From contig JAJZCW010000014.1 of the NCBI GenBank assembly GCA_021828865.1, positions 1 to 64,000 of the forward strand: DNA of 64,000 nucleotides, given 5' to 3'. Positions within the stretch are counted from its first letter, which is position 1; each line of letters opens with the position of its first letter. Below the pieces are notes generated by a model that was given only the letters and a program-made list of their open reading frames with translations, ran no database searches and was not told where the DNA came from. The position numbers and the translations under genes are program-made. Of the stretch, positions 50,837 to 59,572 are shown in pieces. Source of the DNA: Bacillota bacterium. GTDB lineage: Bacteria; Bacillota; Bacilli; Alicyclobacillales; SLC66.

Positions 50837-52657
50837 TTGTTGAATCATCAAAGTGATCGTATACCGATTGAGCGTTATCTCGAAATTCGTTACGCTACCA
50901 ACCCTGTTCTTTCCTACGATGAACACGACCTTTTTTTTATCTCCAATATCACGGGAATTCCACAAGTATGGGTTCAGGAAAAAGGAGTTCCATGGCCTAG
51001 GCAGCTAACTTTTTTTAAAGATCGTGTGATGAACGTGACAGTACATCCCCAATTTGATCTCGTCTGCATCAGTGCGGACCAGGGGGGCACTGAAAACGCA
51101 CAATTATTGCTGACAGATCGCAAGGGCGAAAAAGTAGTGAATATTACGAATGATGAAGCGCACATCTATCACTTTGGTGACTGGGTGCCCAAAAAACGGG
51201 CATTTTTTTATAGCAGTAATAAGCGTACCGGTCGTTATTTCGATATCTACCTCTATGATGCAGCGAGTGATCATCATCAACTAATCCTGGCAAGCGATCA
51301 TACGAATTACGTGAGGAAGGTTAGCCCGGATGGCAAGAAAGTACTTGTTTCTCGCAATTATTCCAGCTTAAGCAATGAATTGCTGCTGATGGATTGGGAG
51401 TCATCCCAACTGCAATCAGTGACGGCTCCACTTGGCGAAGGTTTGTTCCACACACCGGTCTTTTCAAAAGATGGCAGGCAGATTTATTGCTCTACCTCCT
51501 GGAACAGCGAATATATGAGAATCCTTCGATTAGATACCATTTCGAAAGATTGGGAATTTATCGTCGATGAAAAATGGGATGCAGAAGACCTCCATTGCTC
51601 ACCAGACGGCAACTGGTTGTCTTACACATTGAACGAAGACGGTCAATCTCGCCTCGCTTTTATGGTGCGGGGGAGAGGTCATCAATCGCTGAATCCATCA
51701 CCTGTTAAAATTGATGTGCCTGCAGGGGTGATTGATGGGGTGCGCTTTAACCCTACCAGTGAGAGTGTGGTATTTTCTCTTAGCAGTCCCCGATACGGGA
51801 CGGAAATTTGGCAATATGACTTACATAAAGGGCACTTGGAAAGAAAGACATATGCCAGCATTTCTGGTGTTTCGCACACTCATTTTGTTGAACCTGAATC
51901 GGTGGCTTACCATTCGTTCGATGGGCTTCCGATTCATGCGCTATATTACAAACCGGCAGATACAAGTGGACCATATCCTGTCGTAGTCTATGTACATGGA
52001 GGGCCTGAATCGCAGAGCCGAAATTCATTTAATCTGGTGATCCAATACTTTGTACAAGAGGGACTTGCCGTTTTTGCTCCCAATGTGAGGGGCAGTTCTG
52101 GTTATGGCATGACGTTTATGAACCTTGATAACAAACAAAAAAGAATGGATTCTGTGGCAGATCTGGCAGCGGCGGTTGACTGGCTGGTTGAGAAGGGGAA
52201 TGCTAGGAAGGAATCAATTGCAGTGATGGGAGGAAGCTATGGCGGGTTTATGGTACTTGCCGCGATGACTCATTACCCTGAACTGTGGGCGGCTGGAGTG
52301 GACATTGTAGGGATTGCCAATTTGCGCACATTCATTGAAAACACGAGCCCGTACCGACGCCACCTGCGTGAAAGTGAATATGGAACCATAGAAGAAGACG
52401 GAGAATTTTTTGACCGCGTGTCTCCGATTCATCACGTTGATCGCATTATTGCGCCGCTCATGGTGATTCATGGTGCAAATGATCCACGCGTTCCCGTGAA
52501 TGAGGCAGAACAAATGGTAGACGCGCTCAGACAGCGCAACCATCCTGTCGAGTACATGCGTTTTGAAGATGAAGGGCACGGTATCGTGAAACTTTCGAAT
52601 CGCCGCATTGTTTATCCGAAAATTGCAGCGTTTTTACGTCAGCACTTAAATAGATAA
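50837..52657 (+). CDS. S9-family peptidase (acylaminoacyl peptidase/prolyl oligopeptidase type)
   Basis: 606 residues. An N-terminal beta-propeller (about 20-345, repeated blades such as VSPDGKKVLVSRNY and CSPDGNWLSY) caps a C-terminal alpha/beta hydrolase. The catalytic Ser is in GGSYGGFM, the Asp in GANDPRVP and the His in DEGHGI. There is no signal peptide, so it is cytoplasmic and acts on oligopeptides. ATG 50804 exists, but AAGGAG at 50823 is 8 bases before TTG 50837, the preferred start. Single gene; a riboswitch unit follows. Confidence 0.93.
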   Translation: MLNHQSDRIPIERYLEIRYATNPVLSYDEHDLFFISNITGIPQVWVQEKGVPWPRQLTFFKDRVMNVTVHPQFDLVCISADQGGTENAQLLLTDRKGEKVVNITNDEAHIYHFGDWVPKKRAFFYSSNKRTGRYFDIYLYDAASDHHQLILASDHTNYVRKVSPDGKKVLVSRNYSSLSNELLLMDWESSQLQSVTAPLGEGLFHTPVFSKDGRQIYCSTSWNSEYMRILRLDTISKDWEFIVDEKWDAEDLHCSPDGNWLSYTLNEDGQSRLAFMVRGRGHQSLNPSPVKIDVPAGVIDGVRFNPTSESVVFSLSSPRYGTEIWQYDLHKGHLERKTYASISGVSHTHFVEPESVAYHSFDGLPIHALYYKPADTSGPYPVVVYVHGGPESQSRNSFNLVIQYFVQEGLAVFAPNVRGSSGYGMTFMNLDNKQKRMDSVADLAAAVDWLVEKGNARKESIAVMGGSYGGFMVLAAMTHYPELWAAGVDIVGIANLRTFIENTSPYRRHLRESEYGTIEEDGEFFDRVSPIHHVDRIIAPLMVIHGANDPRVPVNEAEQMVDALRQRNHPVEYMRFEDEGHGIVKLSNRRIVYPKIAAFLRQHLNR

Positions 52658-52734
52658 TTGTCCTTTCATCACCAGAATGGACTAGTCTGTATGCAACTTA
52701 TTATTACAATATGATTGAGCTATGATTTGCATAA

Positions 52735-52825
52735 TCGAATGGGCAAACCGATAGAAATATTGGGACGCAAAGCTACGGGTCTAAGGGCAAGAGATATTGG
52801 TCGTCTATGATCGCCGGGTTGCAAC
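52735..52825 (+). ncRNA. c-di-GMP-I (GEMM-I) riboswitch
   Basis: All conserved blocks occur in order: GGGCAAACC, a GAAA-capped P2 (ata-gaaa-tat), GGGACGCAAAGC, the tetraloop-receptor side CTAAGGG, and a closing GCCGGGTTGC. This class binds the second messenger cyclic di-GMP. It lies about 100 bases upstream of cheA, with a terminator-like hairpin between, so cheA and cheB expression probably responds to c-di-GMP. Direction (on or off) cannot be told by eye. Confidence 0.93.
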
Positions 52826-52876
52826 GATAATTTTTTTATGGCTGCAAGTTGACGACATCGAAAACTGGTGAGTGGG

Positions 52877-52910
52877 CGACCGTTCTGACATTGAACGGTC
52901 GTTTGATTTT
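52877..52910 (+). terminator. Terminator-like hairpin in the riboswitch expression platform
   Basis: A perfect 9-bp stem cgaccgttc / gaacggtcg with a 7-base loop and a T-rich tail (tttgatttt). It lies between the aptamer and the cheA ribosome site, the usual place for a ligand-controlled terminator. A T7 tract right after the aptamer (about 52832-52838) is an alternative stop point. Confidence 0.7.
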
Positions 52911-52923
52911 AGGGGGGAGTGCC

Positions 52924-54894
52924 ATGTCTGCGCCTAGTGGAATGGAATCGATGTTGGATGTCTACATATTTGAAACGGAACAGAATATAGAGCAATTAGA
53001 ACAAATTATTCTGTCGAGTGAAAAATCAGGATCTTTTACAGCAGATGAAATCAACGAAATTTTCCGCATTATGCATACCATCAAAGGTTCATCTGCCATG
53101 ATGAACTATTCAAACATCTCCTCTTTCTCCCATTCGCTTGAGGATGTATTTTATTATTTGCGAGAAAACCATCCAGAAGAGATCGACTATGATTCCTTAA
53201 CCGACTTAATATTTGAAGGCATAGATTTTATTAAACTGGAACTTGACAAGATCAAGAGCGGCAGTGACCCTGATGGAGATGCGGAAGGGCTAAACGGACA
53301 AGTGAGGAATTTTTTGCAATCGTTAAAAGAGCCGCCTGACCATCTCCAAATGTTTAAGGCGTTGATCCGATTTGAAGAAGGCTGCGAAATGGAAAACATC
53401 CGTGCATACACGGTGGTTCATCATTTGCAGGACCTTGTCGATGAAGTGCTTTATGAGCCAAAGGATATTCTAGAGAACAACGATTCATCCGAAGTCATCA
53501 AGGAACATGGATTTCAACTATATATAAAAACCAGTCATAGTTTCGATGAGATCAATGACTTTTTGAATCAAACCATTTTTTTGCAAACGCTAGAGTTCTC
53601 AAAAGTGGAGAATCGAAAAGATTATGGAAAGTTTACTGAGCCTACAAAAGACACACAAGGAGAGAGTGTCAAAGAAAAGCCAAGAACTACAGTCAACGTT
53701 CACGACAATTCACAAGAACCTCATGCTGTGGTTCAACAGAATTTGATTAGTGTCAATGTGGAAAAACTGGATCAATTTATGGATTTAGTGGGGGAATTAG
53801 TCATTGCGGAAGCGATGGTGACTCATAACCCTGATTTGAATGGGTTAGAGCTCGACAACTTTAGTAAGGCAGCCCGACAACTTCAGAAAATCACTACGGA
53901 ACTGCAGGACATCGCGATGTCCATTCGAATGGTTCCGCTCGCCTCTACTTTTCACAAGATGAACCGGATTGTCAGAGACATGTGCAAGAAACTCGATAAA
54001 GACGTAGAACTTGTCATTATCGGGGAAGAGATTGAAGTGGATAAAAACATCATTGAACACATCTCCGATCCACTGATGCACCTTGTGAGAAATGCGATCG
54101 ATCATGGCATTGAGCCAAAAGAAGAGAGGCAAGCAAGCGGGAAAACAGAACCAGCTAGGGTGATTCTTGAAGCGAAGAATTCTGGTAGCGATGTGTTGGT
54201 TCAGGTGAAAGATAATGGGAAAGGGTTGCTCAAAGAGAGGATTCTGCAAAAGGCAAGAGAACATAACTTATTATACAAGCCTGAACAGGAAATGACTGAT
54301 CGGGAAATCTACCATTTGATCTTATTACCAGGCTTTTCTACTAATGAACAGATCACGGAATATTCCGGACGTGGCGTGGGAATGGATGTGGTCACGAAAA
54401 ACATTGAGAGCATTGGCGGCTCTGTGTTGGTGGACAGTGCCCCCAATGAAGGGACTACAATTACCCTAAAAATTCCTTTGACTTTGGCAATCATTGACGG
54501 AATGAACCTAAGAGTGGGAAAATCCAGATATACGATCCCAACCACAGCAATTAAAGAGTCATTCCGTCCATTAAGTAAAGACGTGATTATCGATCCTGAT
54601 GGCAACGAAATGATCATGGTACGCGGGGAGTGCTTTCCTATTATCAGATTGCACGCGTTGTTTGGCGTGGACCCTGATTACGAAGACTTTGAACAGGGGA
54701 TTTTCCTGATGATAGAATATGAAAGCAAATTTCATTGTTTATTTGCCGATGAACTGCTTGGTAAACAACAGGTCGTGGTCAAATCACTTCCCAAATACAT
54801 TACAAACATCAGGAAGATTAAAGGGCTTGCTGGATGCACATTGCTTGGAGACGGAAGTATCAGCCTGATCCTTAACCTTGCGGGCATTATTTAA
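52924..54894 (+). CDS. cheA: Chemotaxis histidine kinase CheA
   Basis: 656 residues. The HPt domain (about 1-115) has phospho-acceptor His51 in MHTIKGSSAMM. A P2-like middle region (about 130-240) is followed by dimerisation helices, the ATPase (HLVRNAIDHGIEP, GRGVGMDVV) and a C-terminal CheW-like domain from about 520. It transfers phosphate to CheY/CheB-type receivers in response to chemoreceptors. ATG 52924 follows AGGGGGGAG; the longer frame from 52849 overlaps the terminator hairpin. It lies downstream of a c-di-GMP riboswitch and 17 bases before a cheB-like gene. No cheY, cheW or cheR is in the window. Confidence 0.95.
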   Translation: MSAPSGMESMLDVYIFETEQNIEQLEQIILSSEKSGSFTADEINEIFRIMHTIKGSSAMMNYSNISSFSHSLEDVFYYLRENHPEEIDYDSLTDLIFEGIDFIKLELDKIKSGSDPDGDAEGLNGQVRNFLQSLKEPPDHLQMFKALIRFEEGCEMENIRAYTVVHHLQDLVDEVLYEPKDILENNDSSEVIKEHGFQLYIKTSHSFDEINDFLNQTIFLQTLEFSKVENRKDYGKFTEPTKDTQGESVKEKPRTTVNVHDNSQEPHAVVQQNLISVNVEKLDQFMDLVGELVIAEAMVTHNPDLNGLELDNFSKAARQLQKITTELQDIAMSIRMVPLASTFHKMNRIVRDMCKKLDKDVELVIIGEEIEVDKNIIEHISDPLMHLVRNAIDHGIEPKEERQASGKTEPARVILEAKNSGSDVLVQVKDNGKGLLKERILQKAREHNLLYKPEQEMTDREIYHLILLPGFSTNEQITEYSGRGVGMDVVTKNIESIGGSVLVDSAPNEGTTITLKIPLTLAIIDGMNLRVGKSRYTIPTTAIKESFRPLSKDVIIDPDGNEMIMVRGECFPIIRLHALFGVDPDYEDFEQGIFLMIEYESKFHCLFADELLGKQQVVVKSLPKYITNIRKIKGLAGCTLLGDGSISLILNLAGII

Positions 54895-54911
54895 TAAGGA
54901 ATGAAGCGGCA

Positions 54912-55892
54912 ATGATGCAAATTACTTCAAGCAAAAGACGTATCAGAGTGTTGGTGGTGGATGAAAATAATCTGTTCAGGGAAATCATTGCGCGCGGATT
55001 GGCAACCGAACCGCAATTGGAGGTAGTGGGCAAGGCCATAAGTACTGGAGAAGCTAGGGAAATCATGGCGAACGTCCACCCGGATATCATAATAAGCAGT
55101 ATCCGGTTTTTGACCATTTATCAATTTAACATTCCGGTAGTTTTTGTCGGAAACGAACAGAATCTCCCTGATTTTAGTACCAATTTGGTGTTGGGAATAA
55201 TACAGAAACCAGATCTTCAATCTGCCAAAGCAGTGGAACAGTTTATTGTCGAATTGATCAAAACAGCACTAACGGTAAAGGTCGATGTTCAGAGTGTGGA
55301 AAATCTTTCGGTACGCAGACACCACGAGGTTAAATTGATTGCGATCGGCGCTTCCACAGGGGGGACGGAGGCCTTATTTCAGGTTTTAAAAGGGTTGCCG
55401 CCAACGCTTCCGGGAATTGTCATCGTCCAGCACATTCCTCCCGTATTTTCTAAGATGTTTGCGGATCGATTGAATCAGCAAACGGAGATCAAGGCCAAAG
55501 AGGCTCAGACTGGCGATATCATTGAATACGGACATGCCTATATTGCCCCTGGTGATCAACACATGAGGATTGCGAAAACAGGAGACTACTACCGTATCGA
55601 ATGCTTCCAAGGCGAGCGCGTCAATGGCCATTGTCCTTCCGTGGATGTATTGTTTCAATCGGTGGCAAAGGTGGCTGGTCATGATGCACTTGGGGTCATT
55701 CTTACTGGGATGGGGCGCGATGGGGCAAATGGGTTGCTTACCATGCGGCAAAGAGGTTCAAGGACCATTGGGCAGGATGAAAACAGCTCTATTGTTTACG
55801 GAATGCCAAAGGTGGCCTATGAAATTGGTGCTGTCGAAATTCAGTTGCCACTCGACAAAATTTCAGAAAAGATCATATCTCTTATCCATTGA
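54912..55892 (+). CDS. cheB: CheB-like methylesterase with degenerate receiver
   Basis: 326 residues. The C-terminal esterase (about 140-325) is intact by motif: Ser in GASTGGTEAL, His in QHIPPVFSKMFADRLN, Asp in GMGRDGANG. The N-terminal domain (about 10-115) is receiver-like (RVLVVDENNLFREII) but the phospho-acceptor Asp is Ser63 (PDIIISSIRF) and several loops are shortened, so CheA cannot activate it in the normal way. It would remove methyl groups or deamidate chemoreceptors. It is the second gene of the riboswitch-controlled unit and ends at a strong terminator. Confidence 0.92.
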   Translation: MMQITSSKRRIRVLVVDENNLFREIIARGLATEPQLEVVGKAISTGEAREIMANVHPDIIISSIRFLTIYQFNIPVVFVGNEQNLPDFSTNLVLGIIQKPDLQSAKAVEQFIVELIKTALTVKVDVQSVENLSVRRHHEVKLIAIGASTGGTEALFQVLKGLPPTLPGIVIVQHIPPVFSKMFADRLNQQTEIKAKEAQTGDIIEYGHAYIAPGDQHMRIAKTGDYYRIECFQGERVNGHCPSVDVLFQSVAKVAGHDALGVILTGMGRDGANGLLTMRQRGSRTIGQDENSSIVYGMPKVAYEIGAVEIQLPLDKISEKIISLIH

Positions 55893-55910
55893 TATGGAAA
55901 TGGGAGGATA

Positions 55911-55956
55911 AAACGGGGAGTTTTCCACAGCACTAGTGGATAACTCCCCGTTTTTT
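55911..55956 (+). terminator. Rho-independent terminator of the cheA-cheB unit
   Basis: A 12-bp stem aaacggggagtt / aactccccgttt, extended inside by tccac / gtgga, followed by a T-run. It lies 18 bases after cheB. Confidence 0.92.
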
Positions 55957-55982
55957 GTGGATATATAGGACGATCTCTAATA

Positions 55983-56550
55983 CTAGGCACGATGAGACTT
56001 AAATGCAATGGCTCGAATAGCATGGCCAAGCCAAGTACCAGCGAGGGCGAGAATCACGCCAAATACCAATATCAGCAGAACGACCAAATCACCGGAATGA
56101 TGACTCCCTGGAAATTGTAATTAGTATCTTTAGCACTGATCTGATACCAGATGGCGGGAAGCGTCAGATTCAAGTGGGGATCCACCGCCATAAGTGGTTT
56201 GCCGGTAGTGGTTTTGATGCCATCCACCGCCCAGTTATTGCTGTTGGATGCATGATGAATTGCGGTGGAGGGCAATTGGCTGACTTTTTTGCTAATGGCA
56301 AAAGCTGCTTTGATTTCATTGTGATTGATATAACAGTGCATAATCAATCGGATTGGTGGTAAAATTCATGTATTGCGTCATGATTCCCTGGATGACCAAT
56401 GTATTTGTAGGTTTCCAAAGTGTTGGTTGATAGTCAAGTAACTTGAACATAAAAGGTAACTCGCCAGTAACGAGGTCACTCGGAGAACAGCAGCGCGGCG
56501 ACGGTATTGACTCCCTTACAAAGCATACGCTGATTCAATGGCTTAAGCTC
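55983..56550 (-). pseudogene. Penicillin acylase (peptidase S45) remnant
   Basis: Minus-strand pieces in different frames match a penicillin-acylase-like protein in the right order: RMLCKGVNTV (alpha-chain start), ELPFMFKLLDYQPTLWKPTN, then SNSNNWAVDGIKTTTGKPLM with the Ser-Asn-Asn-Trp that begins the beta chain, and DPHLNLTLPAIWYQIS. Large deletions and stops separate them, leaving about 570 bases from a gene that is usually over 2 kb. A short membrane-like tail (LVFGVILALAGTWLGHAI) ends at 55983 and may be unrelated. The gene is dead. Confidence 0.85.
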
Positions 56551-56693
56551 CCATTTTTTTATATGATTATATGGCTAGTATAACAATTTCTTTATTAGAT
56601 GAGGCAATTGTTGAAGTGAGAATGATCAAGTAATACAATAATCATGAACCATGAATGATAGTTAACTTTAATCGGAAAGTGGGCGATTAGTGA

Positions 56694-57077
56694 ATGAAGG
56701 TTGCAGCAGTGATTGCGGAAGACGGACAAACCGTAGTACCGCTTGTGAGCGGAGATATCATTCGAATTCGGGACACCGAAAGCAAAGAGGAGTACGAGCT
56801 TCAAAATCCAGCCATGTCAGTGTCGAGTGGACGTAGGATTGCAGTAGTGAATGCGCTCCTTGAGCAGAATGTGGAATCGGTGATTTCTCCACCGGAGGCA
56901 TTTTGTGCGCATTCCTACAGCGTGGCTAAGGCTAACGAGTTGAATTTTTGGCGGGTAAATGAAGGATCGTCTTGGAATTTACTATGGAGCACAGTACAGT
57001 CTCCTACGGATATTGCGCTTGTACAGGAACTACCGCAAGAAGAACTGGCCAGCCACGGTCACCATCACCATCATTAA
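56694..57077 (+). CDS. NifX/NifB-like (dinitrogenase cofactor domain) protein, His-rich tail
   Basis: 127 residues. An alpha/beta fold starting MKVAAVIAEDGQTVVPLVSG, with later GRRIAVVNALLEQNVESVIS, suggests the dinitrogenase iron-molybdenum cofactor family, though similarity is weak. The protein ends in GHHHHH, a probable metal-binding tail that occurs in small metal-handling proteins of this family. No other nitrogenase gene is present. An AAAGTGGGCG stretch precedes the ATG and a terminator follows. Confidence 0.55.
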   Translation: MKVAAVIAEDGQTVVPLVSGDIIRIRDTESKEEYELQNPAMSVSSGRRIAVVNALLEQNVESVISPPEAFCAHSYSVAKANELNFWRVNEGSSWNLLWSTVQSPTDIALVQELPQEELASHGHHHHH

Positions 57078-57091
57078 AGAAATCAGTAAAT

Positions 57092-57124
57092 GCTCCTTAG
57101 GCGATAAGCTTAAGGGGCTTTTTT
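57092..57124 (+). terminator. Rho-independent terminator
   Basis: gctcctta / taaggggc (8 bp, one G-T pair) with an 11-base loop and a T6 run, 14 bases after the His-tailed gene. Confidence 0.8.
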
Positions 57125-57209
57125 GTTGGCGTGATTCATAAGTAGCCACGTTAGGAGTGATTGTAATACAATAAAGTTAGAGGGTAATCCGTGAAAAGGG
57201 GCGTGCAGG

Positions 57210-57872
57210 TTGACGGAAAAGGAAGATTACCAACGACAAATTGTGGAGTATGGTCGAAAAATGCTGAATGATCGGTTGGTTCGTGGAACATCTGGTAATT
57301 TAAGCGTTATTGACCGGGAAAAGGGCATTATTGCCATCACTCCAACAGGAAGTGATTACGAGCAGTTGAGTATTGGACAAGTGACCTTGATGACCATGAA
57401 CGGAGAGCGGATGGAAGGCAATGCCCCTTCTTCAGAGTATTCCATGCATCTGGGGATATATCACGCACGCAAGGATGTACGTGCTATTGTCCACACCCAT
57501 TCCATGTATGCGACCACACTCGCGATTTTGGGCAAGTCGATACCTGCGATTCACTATATGGTCACCATGCTTGGAGGCGAACAAATTCCTATTACACCAA
57601 GCTACGAACTATACGGCACACAGGAGTTGGCTGATTCAGCAGTGGAGATACTAGGAGATAAGTACCACGCAGCACTTTTACGCAGACATGGTGTGATTGC
57701 GACAGGTGCTTCTCTTCCCGAGGCTTTTCAGCGCGCGGTAGTCGTCGAGGAAATGGCAGAACTCTATTACCGTGCAGTGGCTATTGGAGAGCCGGAACTA
57801 TTATCGAAAGAAGAATTACAAGCAGTTTCTGGGAAAATATATAATTATGGTAAAACCACTAGCTTTGCATAA
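57210..57872 (+). CDS. Class II aldolase (L-fuculose-phosphate aldolase-like)
   Basis: 220 residues. The zinc-binding HTHSMYATTLA, the catalytic Glu in PSSEYSMHLGIY, the substrate loop RGTSGNLSV and the third zinc region LRRHGVIATG match FucA/AraD-type enzymes. The family cleaves sugar-1-phosphates to dihydroxyacetone phosphate plus an aldehyde, or acts in methionine salvage (MtnB); the exact substrate is undecided. TTG 57210 follows AAAAGGGGCG. An IS4 element begins 12 bases after the stop. Confidence 0.9.
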   Translation: MTEKEDYQRQIVEYGRKMLNDRLVRGTSGNLSVIDREKGIIAITPTGSDYEQLSIGQVTLMTMNGERMEGNAPSSEYSMHLGIYHARKDVRAIVHTHSMYATTLAILGKSIPAIHYMVTMLGGEQIPITPSYELYGTQELADSAVEILGDKYHAALLRRHGVIATGASLPEAFQRAVVVEEMAELYYRAVAIGEPELLSKEELQAVSGKIYNYGKTTSFA

Positions 57873-57884
57873 AGAAAATTCGGA

Positions 57885-59384
57885 TTTGTCAAGCCTTTTT
57901 GCAAATTGATCGTATGATCCATTTTTTGTGCCCCAAAATGCAAAAATTCCTTTAGTATAGAGACGAACAGGTTGTCCTGTCCGACTCTAAACCAAAGGAG
58001 TCCCTATGGACAAGGATACCACGAAATCTACTTTTACGGAATATCTTAACGGGTTAGATTGGTCAATGATTTCAAAAGAAATTGACCGATTGAAGTTGGA
58101 TCGCTATACGAAAAAGTTATTTGTCTCCATTTGGCTGAAACTGATGGTCTATGCGCAAACTCACCAAGTGGCAAGCTTAACGGATCTCAGCCTCCACGTG
58201 CGGGCAAATCCAGACTTACAGCGAGAACTCGGACTTTCTTCTATTAGTACGGCACAACTTTCCCGCAAACTCCGAGCGATGAATCCTGAGCAATTGCAAA
58301 CGATGTTTTCGCAAGTGATGAGTTCGATCTTGGCAATCCATCGTCCGCAAGATGCCATGGAGCAGTCGAAACGGCTTTGCATCGTGGATGCCTCCACCGT
58401 CACAATGTGTTTGGAGAGATTCCCTTGGGCCGAATTCCGCTCCACCAAATCAGGCGTGAAATTGCATCAACGGGTGGTCATTGCCGACGGCACCACGATC
58501 CCTGACAAGGCGATCCTGACGCCTGCCCGTCCTTCGGACAAGTCGCAAATGGATGAATTGATCGAAGTGGACCCAAATGCGTTGTACCTCTTTGATCGCG
58601 GATACTTGGCTTATGAGAAGTTTGACCAGTACTGTGAATCAGGGACACGGTTTGTCACCCGACTTAAGCACAATGCCTGCATTCGCGAGGTGGAAGAGGA
58701 GCGTCCTGTCGATCCTAACTCCCCCGTGTTGCGGGATGCGGTTATTTGGTTAGGCCAGTATCCAGGGTACTGGATGCATGCGAAACTTCGCTTGGTGGAA
58801 GTGCGCGGGGACGATGGCAGAACCGTTCAGCTCCTGACGAATGATTTGGATCTGGACGCGCAGGAGATTGGCGCATTGTATCGCAAACGCTGGCAGATCG
58901 AACTGTTTTTCAAATGGATTAAACAGCATCTGGTCATCAAGCGGTTTTACGGAACCAGCAAGTGGGCGGTCTACAATCAACTGTGGTTGGCGCTGATCAC
59001 GTATGGATTACTGGTCAAGATTCGACAACGGACAGGATGCAAGAAACGACTGTTGGAAGTGTACAAAGTTGTCCAACAGATGTGGGCAAAACCGTTTCAG
59101 GAGCTTATCCACAGCCTACAGCGAAAAGGGACACGAAAATCGAGCGGCAGACAGGCGTATCCTGTGGATAAAATCTTTGCCTATACGCTCCAGCAGTATG
59201 AGCAAGGAGATACTAAGCATCTGGATGAACTGATGTACGACCCGATCCTCTAACGACATATTCCTAAAAATGGATGAAGGACGACCTGCTATACGAGTGT
59301 TACGATCTTGGATCAGTGGACAAAAAACTTGTTCAGAATACTCTGAAATAACAAGGAAAATAAAAAGACACCCCACTTGACAAA
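57885..59384 (+). mobile_element. IS4-family insertion sequence
   Basis: An element of about 1.5 kb around a full-length DDE transposase. Short inverted repeats tttgtcaag (57885-57893) and cttgacaaa (59376-59384) are the best candidates for its ends. Outer bases do not match well, so the exact limits and target duplication are not fixed. It sits between an aldolase gene and the chemoreceptor gene and disrupts neither. Confidence 0.6.
58006..59253 (+). CDS. IS4-family DDE transposase
   Basis: 415 residues, apparently intact. The catalytic triad is in CIVDAST (first Asp), LFDRGYLAY (second Asp) and the YRKRWQIELFFKWIK Y-R-E-K motif (Glu). An N-terminal helical DNA-binding region covers about 1-110 (LTDLSLHVRANPDLQREL). 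Close to transposases annotated in IS4Sa/ISH3-like groups, though the subgroup was not determined. AAAGGAG precedes the ATG. Confidence 0.95.
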   Translation: MDKDTTKSTFTEYLNGLDWSMISKEIDRLKLDRYTKKLFVSIWLKLMVYAQTHQVASLTDLSLHVRANPDLQRELGLSSISTAQLSRKLRAMNPEQLQTMFSQVMSSILAIHRPQDAMEQSKRLCIVDASTVTMCLERFPWAEFRSTKSGVKLHQRVVIADGTTIPDKAILTPARPSDKSQMDELIEVDPNALYLFDRGYLAYEKFDQYCESGTRFVTRLKHNACIREVEEERPVDPNSPVLRDAVIWLGQYPGYWMHAKLRLVEVRGDDGRTVQLLTNDLDLDAQEIGALYRKRWQIELFFKWIKQHLVIKRFYGTSKWAVYNQLWLALITYGLLVKIRQRTGCKKRLLEVYKVVQQMWAKPFQELIHSLQRKGTRKSSGRQAYPVDKIFAYTLQQYEQGDTKHLDELMYDPIL

Positions 59385-59572
59385 GGGTGACCAAATTTAA
59401 TGCAATGCTAGTGATGGTAAATGGCATTTTATAAAATATTTTTTAAAAGGAAATGGATAGAATGCCCTGTGTTTTATGTTATTTTGAATTCTCCATAGAT
59501 GAATTGAAAATAAATATTTTCATATAAAACGGATGCATGGATGATGTAATAGAACATTGTGGGGGGATAACA

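Noticed and set aside
52849-52923. Upstream extension of CheA by 25 codons
   Set aside because: The segment overlaps the terminator-like hairpin of the riboswitch, and AGGGGGGAG supports ATG 52924.
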